DNA from: Styela clava
Taxonomy: Eukaryota; Chordata; Ascidiacea; Stolidobranchia; Styelidae
DNA length: 64,000 nt
Direction: 5' to 3'
Assembly: GCF_964204865.1 (NCBI RefSeq)
Contig: NC_135252.1
Location: 15,831,383 to 15,895,382 of the forward strand
Shown here: positions 29,757 through 51,900 of the stretch, piece after piece
Position numbering within the stretch: position 1 is the stretch's first letter
Layout of the letters: every line of letters starts with the position of its first letter
Made by a program: the position numbers and the translations under genes
Notes under the pieces: model-generated
What the model was told of the DNA's origin: nothing
The model's database searches: none
The model's input: the letters and a program-made list of their open reading frames with translations, nothing else

Positions 29757-30903
29757 TGATGAAATAGATCCGTGGATACGTATTCGATGAATTACCCGAC
29801 CGAATCGCTGATTTGTGTTAAGATATATTTAGCGCTCGTGGGCATCATGATATAATGCAAAAAGTGGGCTGTAAGGGAATTTGTGAAATGTCAAAATAAT
29901 TATGTAAAAAAGAAATTTTTCGATATGAGTAATCCAATAGAATATAAGAATGTAAATGAAGATTACATATCCGTTTGGAAAGAAGTTCCATAGCAAGAAC
30001 TCTATAAAATGAGAGAATTCCAGGTAATTAGGGTGTTTTGGAGTCTTTGGACTAGTTGTGTCAATTCCGATTTCAGTCTGAAATTATTATATTCAAATGC
30101 ATCGTATCGCGCGAGGTGACAAAATATATGCGATGGTGAACGTGATTTCAGGATTCAAAAGTGCATATCCAGACGCTTACTTATTTGTTTCATGCAGTAT
30201 GCACGTTTTATTGTGCCAGTTTTGTGATCGGAATCGGTTTCTTCCAATGAAAAGAGCAATACTGAAAATACCCGGTCGTCAAATTTCGTTAATGTTCTGT
30301 ATTTTTACCATGGAAATTTGTTGTTAAACTTTGTCATAGGTGTCGCTGCTCGATCTACTCTCACCCTGAAATGCAATTGTTTACTTTGATCTGTATGTAT
30401 AATGTGTATATTCAGTATGGGGAAAAGAAAACTACCGATTGATTTACTGAGAAAATCCATCAAGCAATTTTCATAATGCATTGACCGCGAATATAATAAC
30501 TCTCGTAGGCACTAGGCATACTGAGATATTCGGCCATATATGATATTTAGCCGCTATCTTCACACATCAGTGTACAAATGTTGTTACAAAACCACACTAT
30601 TCTATAACTAATGTTTTGTTTTTGTATAAATATTTTAACTGAAAATAAATAAAACTTCAAAAACCGTATCCCGAGGCCACCTCGGCTTGTTTAACGTGGG
30701 AATAATCTTCTACGTGAAGGAATTATTAATTAAACAACGGATGCAATATTTTATAATTCCTAATTATGCCATTATAGTTTCAGTATTTGATATTTGAAGA
30801 AAAAAATAATAATAAACACAGACACGTTGTTTCACGTTATAAAAACCGGTTTGGTTGCAGATTTTATTGAAAAATAACCTTGAGCCGAGGACTGTTAGAC
30901 AAA
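29757..30903. other. Spacer upstream of the P450 gene
   Basis: No gene seen; the P450 promoter presumably lies in the last few hundred bases. The short frame at 30097-30327 has no recognisable similarity. Confidence 0.35.
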
Positions 30904-38236
<7,333 letters not shown>

Positions 38237-39734
38237 AGTGTCTTTTTTATTATTGAAATGTATGAATATTAACAATAGAAAAATACTAATTACATTCCAA
38301 AATATAATGCAAATGCTAACGAGTTGCTTGAATCTTGGAAATAAAAAAGAATCGGAGTTGTAGCTGACTAGAACAATGCAGTGCCGTACACTGCTGACCG
38401 CGTGAGTAAGCCTTACGTTTCTAGGAAGTTCAGCAGATTGTAGAAAATTATGTCAAAGATACCAATATGTTAAAACACACCAACTGGAAGGATGTTTACA
38501 AGCAATGAAGCAAAGTTTCTCTTTATTTACTTGCGTATTTCTTTTATCAATATCTGGGCCGCTTTTTCGATGACATTCACTAGTCAACATTACCTATTCT
38601 AAATTTTTAGTGGAGAGAAGAATGACCCGAATACACCTTGAAACTGGTATTCACATTTTAGACATCGTTGGTCTCACGAATCACTTTCGAAATAGGGTAA
38701 CTTTAACACAGAATTGTTGAAGACTTGTGACAATGACTTAAATGTAACAAAACTCCTTGTTTTGCGATATAATTTTGTATTTTCGGAAACGGGGGGTCGT
38801 AAAAAATAAAATCTAATTAATCGAAAATAATGTTTTAACATCTAACGTCTCTGTACACATCTTTTTTTCAAGAGAACTCGTAGGCCACGAAAAATCATTT
38901 AATTTAAAATAAAGCATGTTTCACGACTGTATTCCCAAAATACAAAATTGTTGCAATCAGGTGATCGGAAAATCCCCAGTTGGCAACAATAATAATATTA
39001 TTATACGCTAACTAGATAAGTAAATTTGTAAAGCGCAAAAATGATGCAATAACTCCGCCATCGCGTTCTGATTATGCATGCTGAAATTATGGTGTTTGAT
39101 GTATGCCGCTTTTGTGGATCCATTACGAGAAAATTCTCGTCACTGATTAATAATCCAAAATACAAAAATTGACGCACGGCGCCAAAGAGGAGGAAACTAA
39201 ATCCTTTTATCGGATCCTTTCGGAATCGAATACTTTGAAATTCGGTATTCTAAAAACTGAATTGCCCAACCATAGTTGAAGTGACATTGTAACATTCCTT
39301 ACCCCCGTTTAGTGCTCAATTTTAACAGAAAAAATCACTGTTTAATCGGAGGTGTGCGACCTCTCAACTCACAGTTCTCAACACTACATCCATCACGATT
39401 CCCATCAGAAGACAGTTGGTCTTGTATGGTATTGACAACTCAATTTTTTTTTAGAGTAATCACGTCTTGGATGAAATATGAAATTTATGTTCGCATGTAT
39501 ACATTTGGTTGAGAAGGGTCATTTCGTCATATACGTCACCAATAGTTAATTATTTGATATACATACAAATGTTAAATTAACGTTTCCCTATTGGCCCGCA
39601 GATCGCATAACCATGAACATGATACATACTTAAATTCCTCGACAGGCAAATAAAACTGTCGGTATTTATGAAAAGTTCAAAACCTATATATATATATATA
39701 ACTTATTGAAATATTAAAATAAAATATCTTATAT
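38237..39734. other. P450 3' UTR and spacer
   Basis: Non-coding stretch between the convergent P450 and sushi/vWA genes. It holds an AATAAA at 38340 on the plus strand and a (TA)8 run at 39685-39700. No additional gene seen. Confidence 0.45.
38340..38345 (+). terminator. Candidate P450 poly(A) signal
   Basis: AATAAA about 100 bases past the P450 stop. Motif and spacing only. Confidence 0.45.
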
Positions 39735-39740
39735 TTTATT
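39735..39740 (-). terminator. Candidate poly(A) signal of sushi/vWA gene
   Basis: AATAAA on the minus strand about 210 bases past the stop at 39948. Motif only. Confidence 0.35.
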
Positions 39741-39947
39741 CTCTCTTTGAAAAGATAGCGTGTAGCATTTTGAAATGATTCAAACAAATAAATACTTTCG
39801 TATTATAATATTCTAATTATCTACACAATTCTTTAAATATAACCTTTATCCATCACAATCGCAAACAAAGTGGCCATTTCTGCTGTATCCAATAATGACT
39901 AGTCTTCTTTGTTCTTTGAAGTGCAAACGAATAAAAATTCTTCTGTT

Positions 39948-42900
39948 TCATACATTTCCACAATACAAAAAATAATCATAATATATTCCCACTTGCAATA
40001 GGACTGAAAACACTGCTGCTGCAATATTTACAGTTTTCCTTCTTGTACCTGTATCAAATTATAACAAAGTAGTTTACGGTGACTCTTCAAAATATGGCGT
40101 TTCATGTGTCTGACTGCTATATCCTCTAAACTTACAATGTGCAAAATATCAGAAATATTACAATGCGGATGAGGAGATAGGCATGGGATTTGAACTCGAG
40201 ATTTAACTTGCAATCATAGTTAAATCTAATGCTTCAATCCCAAGGCCGCCATACCCACTAAAGTTGAAACAGACTGTCGAAAAAAACAGCTTTTATAAAT
40301 TTCGCACATATGTTCGGTCAGAACATTAGGACTAACTATATGGATTATATCCATCACCCAGAATGGTTATAATGCCAAACTAAAAGAATTTTTCATAGTA
40401 AGGTATAAAAAAAAGCCTTATAAGAAATATCAAAACACTGCATACCAGAATCATCGATAATAACATCAGATTCCTCAAGATGACCTTCAATCTCTTCTTG
40501 AACATTTGCTATTGATGATCCAAGTTCTTCAAAACTTTCAACATCAATGATACTTCGAGTTGCTCCAGATATTTTTTGGAGTTCTGTTCTATCAAATTTC
40601 CCAATACCAATAGGTATTAGTTTGATGTCTGAAATGCAGAATTACTTTCATTAGAAGAAGTATACTAAATATTGGCAAAACTTAGTCTCATGAATGCAGT
40701 CTAAGCAAAAAATTTCGAATCGGGAATATCAAATATATTCTCATGGCACAATTGTTATATCTTCATGGTTATATATTGAATTATAAAATGTGGAGTTTCA
40801 TAAAACTGACGACGAGTATGAATGTTCAGAACCAGGGCAGTGCAGTCAAGAAAAACTCAAACTCCAGGTAGAGAAAAATTACACTCTTACTCCGACACTT
40901 TACTCAGACTCCGAACTCAAATTTTGATGGCGAAAACTTCCTCGTATGTGAGCTTTCTTTAATAGAATGTTAAAAATGCTAAGTGAACTTTTTGAGTTTT
41001 TGTAGAAAACCAATTTTAGTGGAAACATGCCAAATACAGACCGCACAGGAACATAAGCAAATAAAAACAATAAAAATTACTCTTATTCCTAGCTTCTTCA
41101 GCAGGACCTTCTACATCATCATTTGATTTTCCGTCAGTGACAATTATCATAACTCTATCTGATTCAAGTCTTCCAAGAACTTCAAAGTGTTTTGTAGCCC
41201 TTGATATTGCATCCCCCGTAGCCGTACATCCTTTCAAATGACCGATATTCAAAATCTTTTGCTGGACTTCATAGAAAGAATATTCTGATAAATCAAACTC
41301 AATCTGAAAACAAAAATATAGGAAATAAAATAGAAAAAATTGACTTTTATGACATGTATGCTACAGACAAAGAAATCACGAATAAAAATTTGAAACATGT
41401 TTAGGAATGCTATATCACAGCATATAATGACAACAGGGAGCACTAACGACAGTAAATCAAACATGGACTTTTGTTTCAGCCTGAGCATGATTGGAAATAA
41501 ACCACCCTGTTCAAATTAACATAAGTGTGGGTGGAAATGATGGGAATCTGTATAACTTCAAGTTGAATTTGGACAAATTGATGGTTCAGCTAATATGGAA
41601 GTCTAAATTGAAGGTTACTGCAAATCAAATATAACGTGTAAGATGTATAATCAATTTTCACAAATCTACTCACAGCATATTTTGGTATTAATTCACCAGA
41701 ATCACACATGAATGTAGCTTCTCCACTGTACTGTATCAAGCCAACCTAAACATAATAACACATTACCAATGTATTGCAATGGAGATATCTTTGAAACATG
41801 ATAAATAAAGTTTCTTTTTTGTAAATTGAACCAACTGCAATTTGACAACGTGAAGATATGCATAGTATATCTACTAACTTTCTGTAGTGATAACGCTATT
41901 TATAAGCATACATTGGAGTCTCTTAACCAGTGTTGTATAGGACAAGTCATCTAAACGGACTCAGATTCATTATCAACTAACTGCCAGTAAGATTAATCCA
42001 GCTATTGATTCAACTTCGGACTCGGGAGTCCAGTAACTAGACTTAACTCGTGACTCGGGGTTCGAGGACTTCTACTGCTCTTAACTATACATAATAGAGA
42101 AAGCTCTATCGAAACCAGTTGAGTTGTAATGCGACTTTTCAAATTATTTATCCTTGTCTGGCTGCTACAATGATAAAACCTATGCTTATACCCATGTTCC
42201 TCCACTGTCTATTGATCCTTTATATTCGTTCAATATCTCAAGTATATATTCCTTCATCTGAACAAACTCTTTCATTTGTAAACTTCCTGATCCATCCATA
42301 ACAACCATCAAATCTAACTGACAATTATCAGATTTACAAGCTGCAAAAATTTTAAATCAAGATGTACTAATCTCATAGGAAGGATTTAGGATGAGAAATT
42401 TATCAGTTGGAATTACGCAAGACCAACTAACTAACTATCCTCCCATTTTCCTTATTTTAGTTCTATTACGAGTTCGGGGACTGTCTGTGTAAGCCAAGTG
42501 AATACACCCCCTGCCCATAGTAATCAGTCCGTGTACAAACTTGATGTACAGTAGGCGAATAAAATTAGTTACCTCCATATTGGTACACAAACTTCTGGAG
42601 CGCCGTTTTAAGGCTAATGGTTAGCATTAATTGTGATGAGTTAACAAGCGAGGAAACATAGTTGATGCCATCACATACCTTCACAGATAGGTGGATCATC
42701 ACTCCATTGTACCATTCCATCAGGCATAGGAGTTCCACAATTTATTATACCATTTCCAGTTATTTCATAGCCTTTGTCGCAAGAAAAATGACATTGTGAT
42801 CCAAATGTGTTGTTTCGAATACATTGCATTTGCCCATTCGGCGGTGCAATAAATGCAGGTAAACAATGCAAGTCTAGAATAAAGTTGGAGACTTTTATAC

Positions 42901-45900
42901 AAGATGTAAAGTATAGAATGTCATATGGATCGAATTCAATATATTAATGCAATAAGAAACTGACAACACAATGACTCTATCATATGGCGTATGTGAGCGT
43001 GATGATCCAACAACTGGCCCAAGCTTTAGCCTTAACTGTGTTGGCAACGCCGATTTCACATCTTGTGTGCTAATTCGATGCCCATCACATCACCAAGGAT
43101 GTTTGTTATCAATTGGGTAGAGATTCTGGTAATTCCTCACATATTGTTAGATATTAGTGGCAGCTTGTAAGACCAATTGATCATTCATCAATCCAATAAT
43201 GGGAATTATTAACAAATTTAATTTCTCCAGATGGACTCGTATGATGGAGATGTCAAAGCCGAACCACCACAATGTCAAAAGGTCGAAAATTTTTATCGTG
43301 CATATTATCCAATATTTAAACCTCCAACTAATTGCAACTTATCATGAAACTAAATGTTTATAGCAAATATCGGTTAATAATCAAATAACTTTGAACATTG
43401 GGATTGCAATAATTAATCGAATTGAGGAATCAATATTCAATGCTTTTCTTGGTACAAAACTCAACAATTAAATAATGGAGTAGCGTAGGACCATTTACCA
43501 TGGGATTTTCATTTCCAGGGGAAAAGTCGATAAGACATCCAAAACCTATGAATAACCACGGCGAAGGGTCCAACAATCCTCTCTAGCAAAATTATCCCAA
43601 CGGGAGTTAAACTCGAGAAACCACATAAGGTAATCAGAGGCTTGATGGCAAACGTATTCCTAATGCTTAGCATTATGCACCATCTACCGAGACTTTCTTG
43701 TTACTCTCTGTACCGATATGTAAGATGAATCAGTGTGATGCATGACTTTCAAACCTCGCAATATTGACTCTTTTTTACCTTTGAGACAGAGTGGAGATTC
43801 GGAACTCCATTCTCCTTCGCCATCTCTGTTAGGATCGCCACAAAATGCTTGCGCATGGCCAATCAAGAAATAATCAGGTATGCAGAAGTATTTACACACA
43901 GATGGAAATAGATTACCATTGGTACAACTCATAAAACCATCTTTGGGTGGAGGTCTCTCAGAACATCGAATCTCTGTCAAAATGGAACATTTTCACTCAA
44001 TTACAGCTGTACTTTTTTCATTTTTTCTAGGAATATAATGATTCTGAAAGTTCTTAGCAAAGCACATATCTTTTGCATATTTTGCATTATGACTAAGTCA
44101 CGCTATAAAAATTTATTTTCTTTTTGAGACTGTGGCTTCCAACCTGGGGGATCGCGGCCCCTTTGAGCGGGAATATTTTCGCAGCCCATCACATTTATTA
44201 TGAACAGTTAATAGCAAGAAAATTTAACAGTATATGAATATGCTATATATTGCTTTTTTAAATAAAAATTTAGTAAAAAACGTTAAAGGGTTTGCGGCAT
44301 GTTAATAAGGGTCTTAAGATGTCCATGTGGAATCGCAAGAAAAAAAAATTTTCGACTGAAACTAAGTAAGCTTATTTAAAGGTACCCACAATGCAACAAA
44401 AATATTCAAATTTAACAGCCCTGACAATTGGTATTTCGTGAAAAATTGTAATATAAAGCCCCACGATGAAATGCCCATTTAAGTCCACACCCAATAATGG
44501 CTTGATACAGACTCGGTCCATTCGTCGTTAAAATTTACTGTTTTAAACTTATAACATGATCAGGATTCTAGCAGATGGGTACATAAAATGTCCTGCAACC
44601 TTCGTGATATGTATATATATATATATATATTCTCAATTTTTCCGATATGCAACACTCCATACCAGAAACCTCTTTTATACATCTTACAACAATAAAATAG
44701 TAATCAAAAACACAACACACTAGGAGAATAAATTCAAACCTTTGCATTTGGGTAAAGGAGAAATCCAATCTACAGTACCATCCTTATCTGGATCTCCACA
44801 CAGAACTGTTGCATTTCCGACAAGAGAATACCCTCTATCACAAGACACAGAACATATTTCATTAAAAACAGGTTTTTCACTTGGATCTTGCCGACAATTT
44901 ATGAATCCAAATTTCATGGGACCAGCACATTTAGAAAAACCTGTAGTAAGAAAATAGATGCAAATAGACTCACTCGAGGTTGAGTGTTTATTGAACTTCA
45001 CCAGCATGTCCATACATCTGGTTATTTCAACTGGCTATTCCCATGTACCACCTAGACTAGCTACTTTATATTCGATCTCAAATTTCATACCTGGGCAATC
45101 AATTTTGGTCAAAAGATTTGTTACATGAAAAGAAGCCGAATGAAATAGTTGTATCTCTGGAACATAGATGATTGATTCTGGTGAGTTTGCAATTTGTTGA
45201 AAGTTGATTATACTTGCATTTGCTACCCCAATAATTGCAAATTGGAAACCTATAATGCAAAAGGCAAGTTTAGGAAGAAACAACAAATTCAGTCCCAAAT
45301 CAATTTTCATATCATTTCTGGAACAATTTAAAAATAAAGCTTGATTAAGCTTCAGTTTCTCTAAAATATTATGACTTATGACTATGACATTCTGACACCG
45401 ACAAATTCCAATTTTGAAATCAGCTTTAAAAACGATCCAAACTCTTAATCAGAATCTCTAGCCCAGGTACTCTTAACTGTAGCTAATGACCAAAGAAAAT
45501 TGAAAAACATTTACACTGTTTTGATTTTGAAAATTGAGAACATAATTTCTACATAGAAGGGTACCTGCTTCTTTTGCCATAGTAACAGCTCCATGAAAAT
45601 CATCAATCGTTGAGCCAGCCAGCATTAACAATACAACAGATGTTGCATGTGGTCTTCTCTGCGATACTCCATAATGAACAGATTGGGCTAAAGCTCCTCC
45701 CAAATGTAAACATCCACCAATAGGTTTAAGTGAACGAATCTTTTGTTGCAACAACGGTAATTTTATATTTCGGAATAATAATGAAAGCTGAAATTATAGT
45801 TGGTCTGTTTAGTATGTGACCGTTATACTTGTTAAAGGTGCATGTCGCACAACTGTGTCCTAGGTCAGTAATATCTTGAACATGTATCCTTTCTCTGTTA

Positions 45901-48900
45901 TAATGTTAAAATATTATGCAGATACTGTTACATTTTAAGAGAAATAAACATTCAGCTGAGTACCATGTATCAGGGATGGCCAAAACTGAAAATTTTGATA
46001 TTCCAAATACATACTAAACTAATGTTTTAAGAATAATGTATCGTTTCTATAGTGATTACATCTGTCATTTGGATTGTCAAATAAAAAGTAACAAAATATT
46101 TTTGTTGTTGGCTGGTAATATGGAAAAACCCGCATTTTTGGTACTTAAATTTGTTCTCAGTAATTCAGAGTCAGCTTATTGGGCAGAAAATTTGATTAAT
46201 AATTTCATAAGCATACCTCATTTACAGAAAATGAGTTTCTTGGATCACACTGTGGTTCTTTACTGCCAGCGAGAGCTATAGAAACCCATGCTGACCCGGC
46301 ATCGAATGCAGTTCCTACTTCTTGTAGAAGATGTGTCAACCATTCCATCATTTCGGCAAAATGCCATGGCTTCAAATTTGATGAGGCATCAATGAGAATA
46401 AAGATATCAATAAGCATTTTGCCGCAACCTTTGTTGACAATAAGAAAACCAAATATATTATATGTGCATTAGACAAAAATTGAGTAAAAAATCATTTCAT
46501 TGAAATCATAACTATCTTTGGCATCACAATTAAAAATCTCAGTTTGAGCCCCATGCGCACCCCATTACCTAGGTTGAGAATGGAATTGAGCACGCAATGA
46601 TGAACTGGTAAAATTGTGGTCCTTCAAAAATATAGCAATAAGTGGATGGATACTTGTGGTCTAGTTCCGAGTGAAAAATCAGAAAAAAGTATCAAAATTT
46701 ATAGAACTATAGACATGGTTAGACTTCTTTATCATTTCTAAGTAAATAATAATTAGGGTTTAAATTCCAAATGTATGTCAATAATTTTCCTTCGGAATAA
46801 GGTCTCAAAGTAAACCTATCCTTCTTGGCAAAATTTGACTCTTTCATGGACGTGGTGGCTTGGTGGGTAGAGTGTTAGAGTTAACTATGATGGAATCGGA
46901 GACTGATATTTCATACCGAAGCAGAATAATTCTGGACATACCCAACTCATGTAGTTCCTCACAAAACAATAGCAACTTGTGCAGAGCCTTGTTCGGGGCA
47001 AAAGGCATATATGTAAATATGTCATATCAAAAAACTACTTACCGAAACACGGCTGAAGATTCTTGCTCCAGAAGCTAGCACCTCCAACTTCCACTCCAGC
47101 ACAAATAAATTCATGTTGTTTGCCAGCTTCTGATGATTCTGTGCAAGTTAGCTGACATTTTGATCCAGGATTGTTAAGATCATTACAAGAAACCTTTTCT
47201 GTCATTACATCAAGAGGTGGAAGACATGGACCAGCTGAATAAAATTGAATAATGGTGAAATTTAGCGTTGCTGTAATGATCCACAACAGCAAATGCTGAT
47301 TGCCATGCAAGAATTCGGAAGAATCGTGAGGAAAATTAGAAAGAGGATCGCTTTACGCCCCCATCAGGTACATGCATTAATAAGCGACTGCTTTGCTATT
47401 CCCATACCCAACATGTACTGGGAACCGGAAGAGTGCCCTTGGTTAGCCATATATTTCAGCCATATCATTGTTCTTTCCTCCCCCGGTATAAATAGGAAAA
47501 TTCTATCCTGAGAAGCATCCTCATTGTCTTTATAGAATAGGATTTAAATACTTAAAAAACGATAAAAACACTCAATCACATGGCGAACCACAGCCTCTCA
47601 TCCAATTACCAGTCCATGTTGAGTATGGGATTAGTTAGCCAGTTATTCGTTTTCGACGTATGGAATTGATGGTGGAGGAAGCCGTAACTGACCAGCAGTT
47701 TCAGAACTACTCGCGGCAGCAAGAAGTCCATCAATCAAGAAGTGCCAAGTGTATTTGAACGTGTAACAGGGTGCGCCTGAGACTTTATTATAACACCATA
47801 CCTTTGCATTTGGGAATATCTCCATCCCATTGTCCAGTCTTTTTACATGTTATTGGATCAGAAGATGACGGTTGAAATCCTGTTCTACATGAAATTGTGC
47901 AAGATATTTCAGGTGCAATAGGTCCATCACATTCCAACTTGCCATTTTGAATTTGAGGTTCTTCACATGTTGTGACTGAAAATATGGAATGATGGGGTAG
48001 GACCAAAATGCATTTATAATTGAATCGATTTTAAGATGTTTTTCAAATTATTAAATTTGACACAAAATTGATGGCAATATTCAAACACAGCATTCTTTTC
48101 TTTAGCAAGCAATACACACAACTTGCCACAAAAAATTCACATATCTCATTCTCAACTCTAAAGTGCACATATGAATGAGTTGAATGTTAGCGTGGTAAGC
48201 TTAAACAAGGCTTTAACGTGAAGTCTAGGATCTCAAATGCTAAATAACTCATTCAACCAAACACAGCGATAATGACACAAATCTACCCTTATGTGAACAG
48301 GAAACAAGAGAATAATGTACTATTAAAGAGACATGAAAGTTGCATGCCAGTAGCTATAAGGCGATTAGCTGAGCAATGAGCTTGATGCAAAAAAGGACGG
48401 CTGAGTCATACAGAATAAAGTCTTCAGATGAATTAAAATAAAACAGTAAAGTTTTAGGTGAAATATCTGGTTCCATAAAATTTAAAAAGCACAAATAAAA
48501 TTCATAGCTTTCTAGATACTTCTTCCATCTTTGAGTAATGAAAATTTTATATTCAATGGCCCACTAGTTGCGGAAAAAGGCAGTTTCCCCCAGCAAGAAC
48601 AACAACAACAATAATGCCCATTAGTAAAAAAATATAATGTTAATGTTGTCACTCACAGTAGCAATTAGGTAGTTCATGTGACCATTCTCCATTTCCAGTT
48701 CCACTTGGATCAGTACAGTTGACCTTCGTTACATTCCCATCCAACTCTGCACCACTGTCACATTGAAACTGGCAGACGGAACCAAGGTTGTTATCATCAG
48801 TACACATAAATAAAGTACTAACTGTTAATTGTGCAGGATCTATCTCAGGGCAGTGAACAGGAATTGCTGTAAGAAAGTGGTATGAATTCTGAATTACCGT

Positions 48901-51900
48901 AGTTTATATCAGTTTAGAAGTTCAAGTCATAAAACATTACTTTCTGCAATACAAAGCATGAAAAAAAATTTTGCTTTGATCCAAAATGTCCACAATGTCA
49001 CAAATATTGACAGATATGAAAAGAAAAATTTGATTTAAAATTTCATAAATATATTGAAAGTCCTGAGTAGTAAAAAGGGCGGCCCAGAAGTATGTGTACC
49101 AATATGGAGGTAACTTTTTCGCCTACATTACATCATGTGTTGTAAAGGGGCGGAAATCTATAGGCAGGGGTATATTCACTTGGCTAACACAGACAGGAAA
49201 ATCTGAATAAAATTATGGCCTAATCCCAACCTGGTACACATACAACGGGAGTACCGTAAAAAGTATAAATAATAACAAAAACCGATATACCAGTGCATGT
49301 TGGTGGTTGATTATCCCATGCCCAAGTTTCATTGCTTCCTGTGCAAGTCACCAACACATTCACTTCTGATATCAAGTAATAATCATTACATGAAAAACTA
49401 CAAACTGAATTTTCAGTGTTAGCAGCAGTGCAGGTAACAACACCATTATCTATTGTTTCAATAAGAGGTTCACATTCATCTAAAAAATACAATATTTTGT
49501 TATTTATTAATTTTAAACTTGGCCAAATGGTCAAGATCTATGGGCAAATACTCTGCAACCTGAACACTTGTGGCTCTAGAGACTTATTTTGCCCCGAAGA
49601 GGGAGGCCAAAACTATGATACACAAATTTGATACTTGATCGAACCATAAACATGTCTAGGGAAGTACTGTGCAGTTTAAACACTTGGGGCACTAGAGACT
49701 TTTTTAAAAGATTTTCAGTCGCACAACTATTTTGAATGTTGAATAATTTTATTTATTTCCTTTTTATTCTTAATTTATTTTTCACAACGGTTGAAATCAA
49801 ATTGTCGTCAACGTCAAGTATATACAACGTGAAGTGGTTTAAACATTGGAGCCCAGTAATAGCATCATGAAATGGTGAACCAACTAAGTTTAGCCTACGT
49901 GAAGTCAAGTTGCCTCATTTTAGAATTTTTCGAAATCGTGTATTTTTATATGGTTTTTGCTCCGAAAAAGACTTTGCAAAAGCAGAAACTGCAAATCCTG
50001 CCACCATTGTTTATACTAACGCTCTGACCACCAGGCTACCATCCTACAAATACTCAATTATTTTCAGCAACAGCCTTCCAGATAATATAGTTATACAAGA
50101 TGTATGGTGATGTGCCAGAAGTTGAGAAAAAAATTTTAGAACCCAATACCAAATCCAACTCACACACGCATGTTGGTGAGAAATCCCAATCCTGCTCTCC
50201 AGGAGTAGTTTCTACACAAGTGATCTCGATTTGACGATCAGGTACCTTTCCCTCCTCCGCACATCTGAAGTTAGAGCAGACCGAGTGGAGACTAGAACCA
50301 TCAGTACAATCAGCATATCCATAAAAATGGTAAGCGTTGCATAGTCGAAGAACTAAAAACGTATTTATTTCATTAGTATATACATGTGGATAACATAAAT
50401 AAGGTACCCGCATGATTTGAGCACATGAACCAGTGACATGTTAAAAGTGTGTGCTCATGCATATTTCTGCTACTATTTTTGGAAGGAACAGAATCTTCCT
50501 GGTTCAGCATTGCCTGCCTGCCCAATTTATTACCCCCTGGGTGAGGTGATGGGCATGGGATTTGAACCCCATATTGGTAACTGCAATGCCAACACAATTA
50601 AGTTCGCCCAACACCACGCTTCATTAACCATTGGGCCACCACGCCAACCTAATCAAATTGTGCCAAATTGTTGTATCCTTATGTACAACTATTAGTATTT
50701 TTAAAAGATGAAAATCCCAAACCGGTAAGAATTCATGGATTAGCAGCCAGTAGCAATGAAAAAAGAATAGTTCAGTGTGGACGTCAATTACTATGGCCAT
50801 CCTTGCAGCAACAAGATCAATAAAAAATAGGACCTCCTGAAGTATGCGCACCAAGATGGCGCACAACCTAACCTCAGGTTGTGTACTAGGTTAGGGTTCA
50901 GGTTGTGCGACATCTTGCTGCGCATACTTCAGGAGCACCAAAAAATATTTATGTCCCCAGAATATACAAATGTGATATCGTTTTATTTTTTTATATAATG
51001 TTGCTTAAATCAGTTAATAAATGACAGCTTAGTGATTTACCTAAAAATGCACACCCATTTCAAGAACATTAGTTAACACTGTACTGCCAATTAAAGAGGT
51101 TTTGTAGAACAGCGAACATGAATTGTTCTGAATCAGGACAGTATAATATAAGCTCCATTAAAAACTTCTTCTCGTATAGATATACTTAAAAATGAACAAA
51201 ATGAAACTACCCATTGCCCTTGAGGAAATAACAACTTTCAAATATTTTTTTGAAAGAAATAAGTCACTTCAATAAGATTTTGTTATGCTGTATCCTGGTT
51301 TACGGCTGCCAATTTGTCATATTTTGCGAGCTAGTCCCACTACTAGAACTTTTCTTTTTTAGTTTTACCTTTTGCATGCAAAGCCTTAGAACCCAGAAAT
51401 CTTTCCTTGGATGGGAATTACTAGCTTATGCTATATATTACCATGACAAACGGTTGGGTCATCGCTCCAAGTATTTCCATTTTCACAAACGATCGGATCT
51501 AGGTTGCTCAAATAAAATCCCCCATCACAGTCAAAAGTACATATAGATCCTGGTATGAATTCATTGCTGCAAGACATTGTACCATTACCCGGTGTAGTGA
51601 TTGGTGGACAACTATTTCCATTTACATTATCTGGAACACAAATAAGGTAAATAACATTCACAGCTGTATAAGAAAGATAACATAAAAACTCATCGTAACA
51701 GTGAGCTGAAACATGAATTACCTAATGGATTTGGAGAAAATAGGCAGATAAAATTGTACACAATAAATCGTACCATTTCACATTATTAAAATTGCAGTGA
51801 AAGATTATCATCCATTGAATGATAATTTGTTATTACATTGTTGCATCATATTATAACTATTCGGATAGGCTAAGATCTCCATACGTATAAAAAGGAAAGG

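Noticed and set aside
30880-30903. P450 start at the TTG codon 30880
   Set aside because: Non-ATG start is unnecessary; ATG 30904 immediately precedes the hydrophobic anchor as expected for CYP4.
40446-41303. Complement factor B/C2 assignment for the sushi/vWA gene
   Set aside because: There is no trypsin-like domain; the gene ends in a hydrophobic tail right after vWA2 and has ten rather than three sushi domains.
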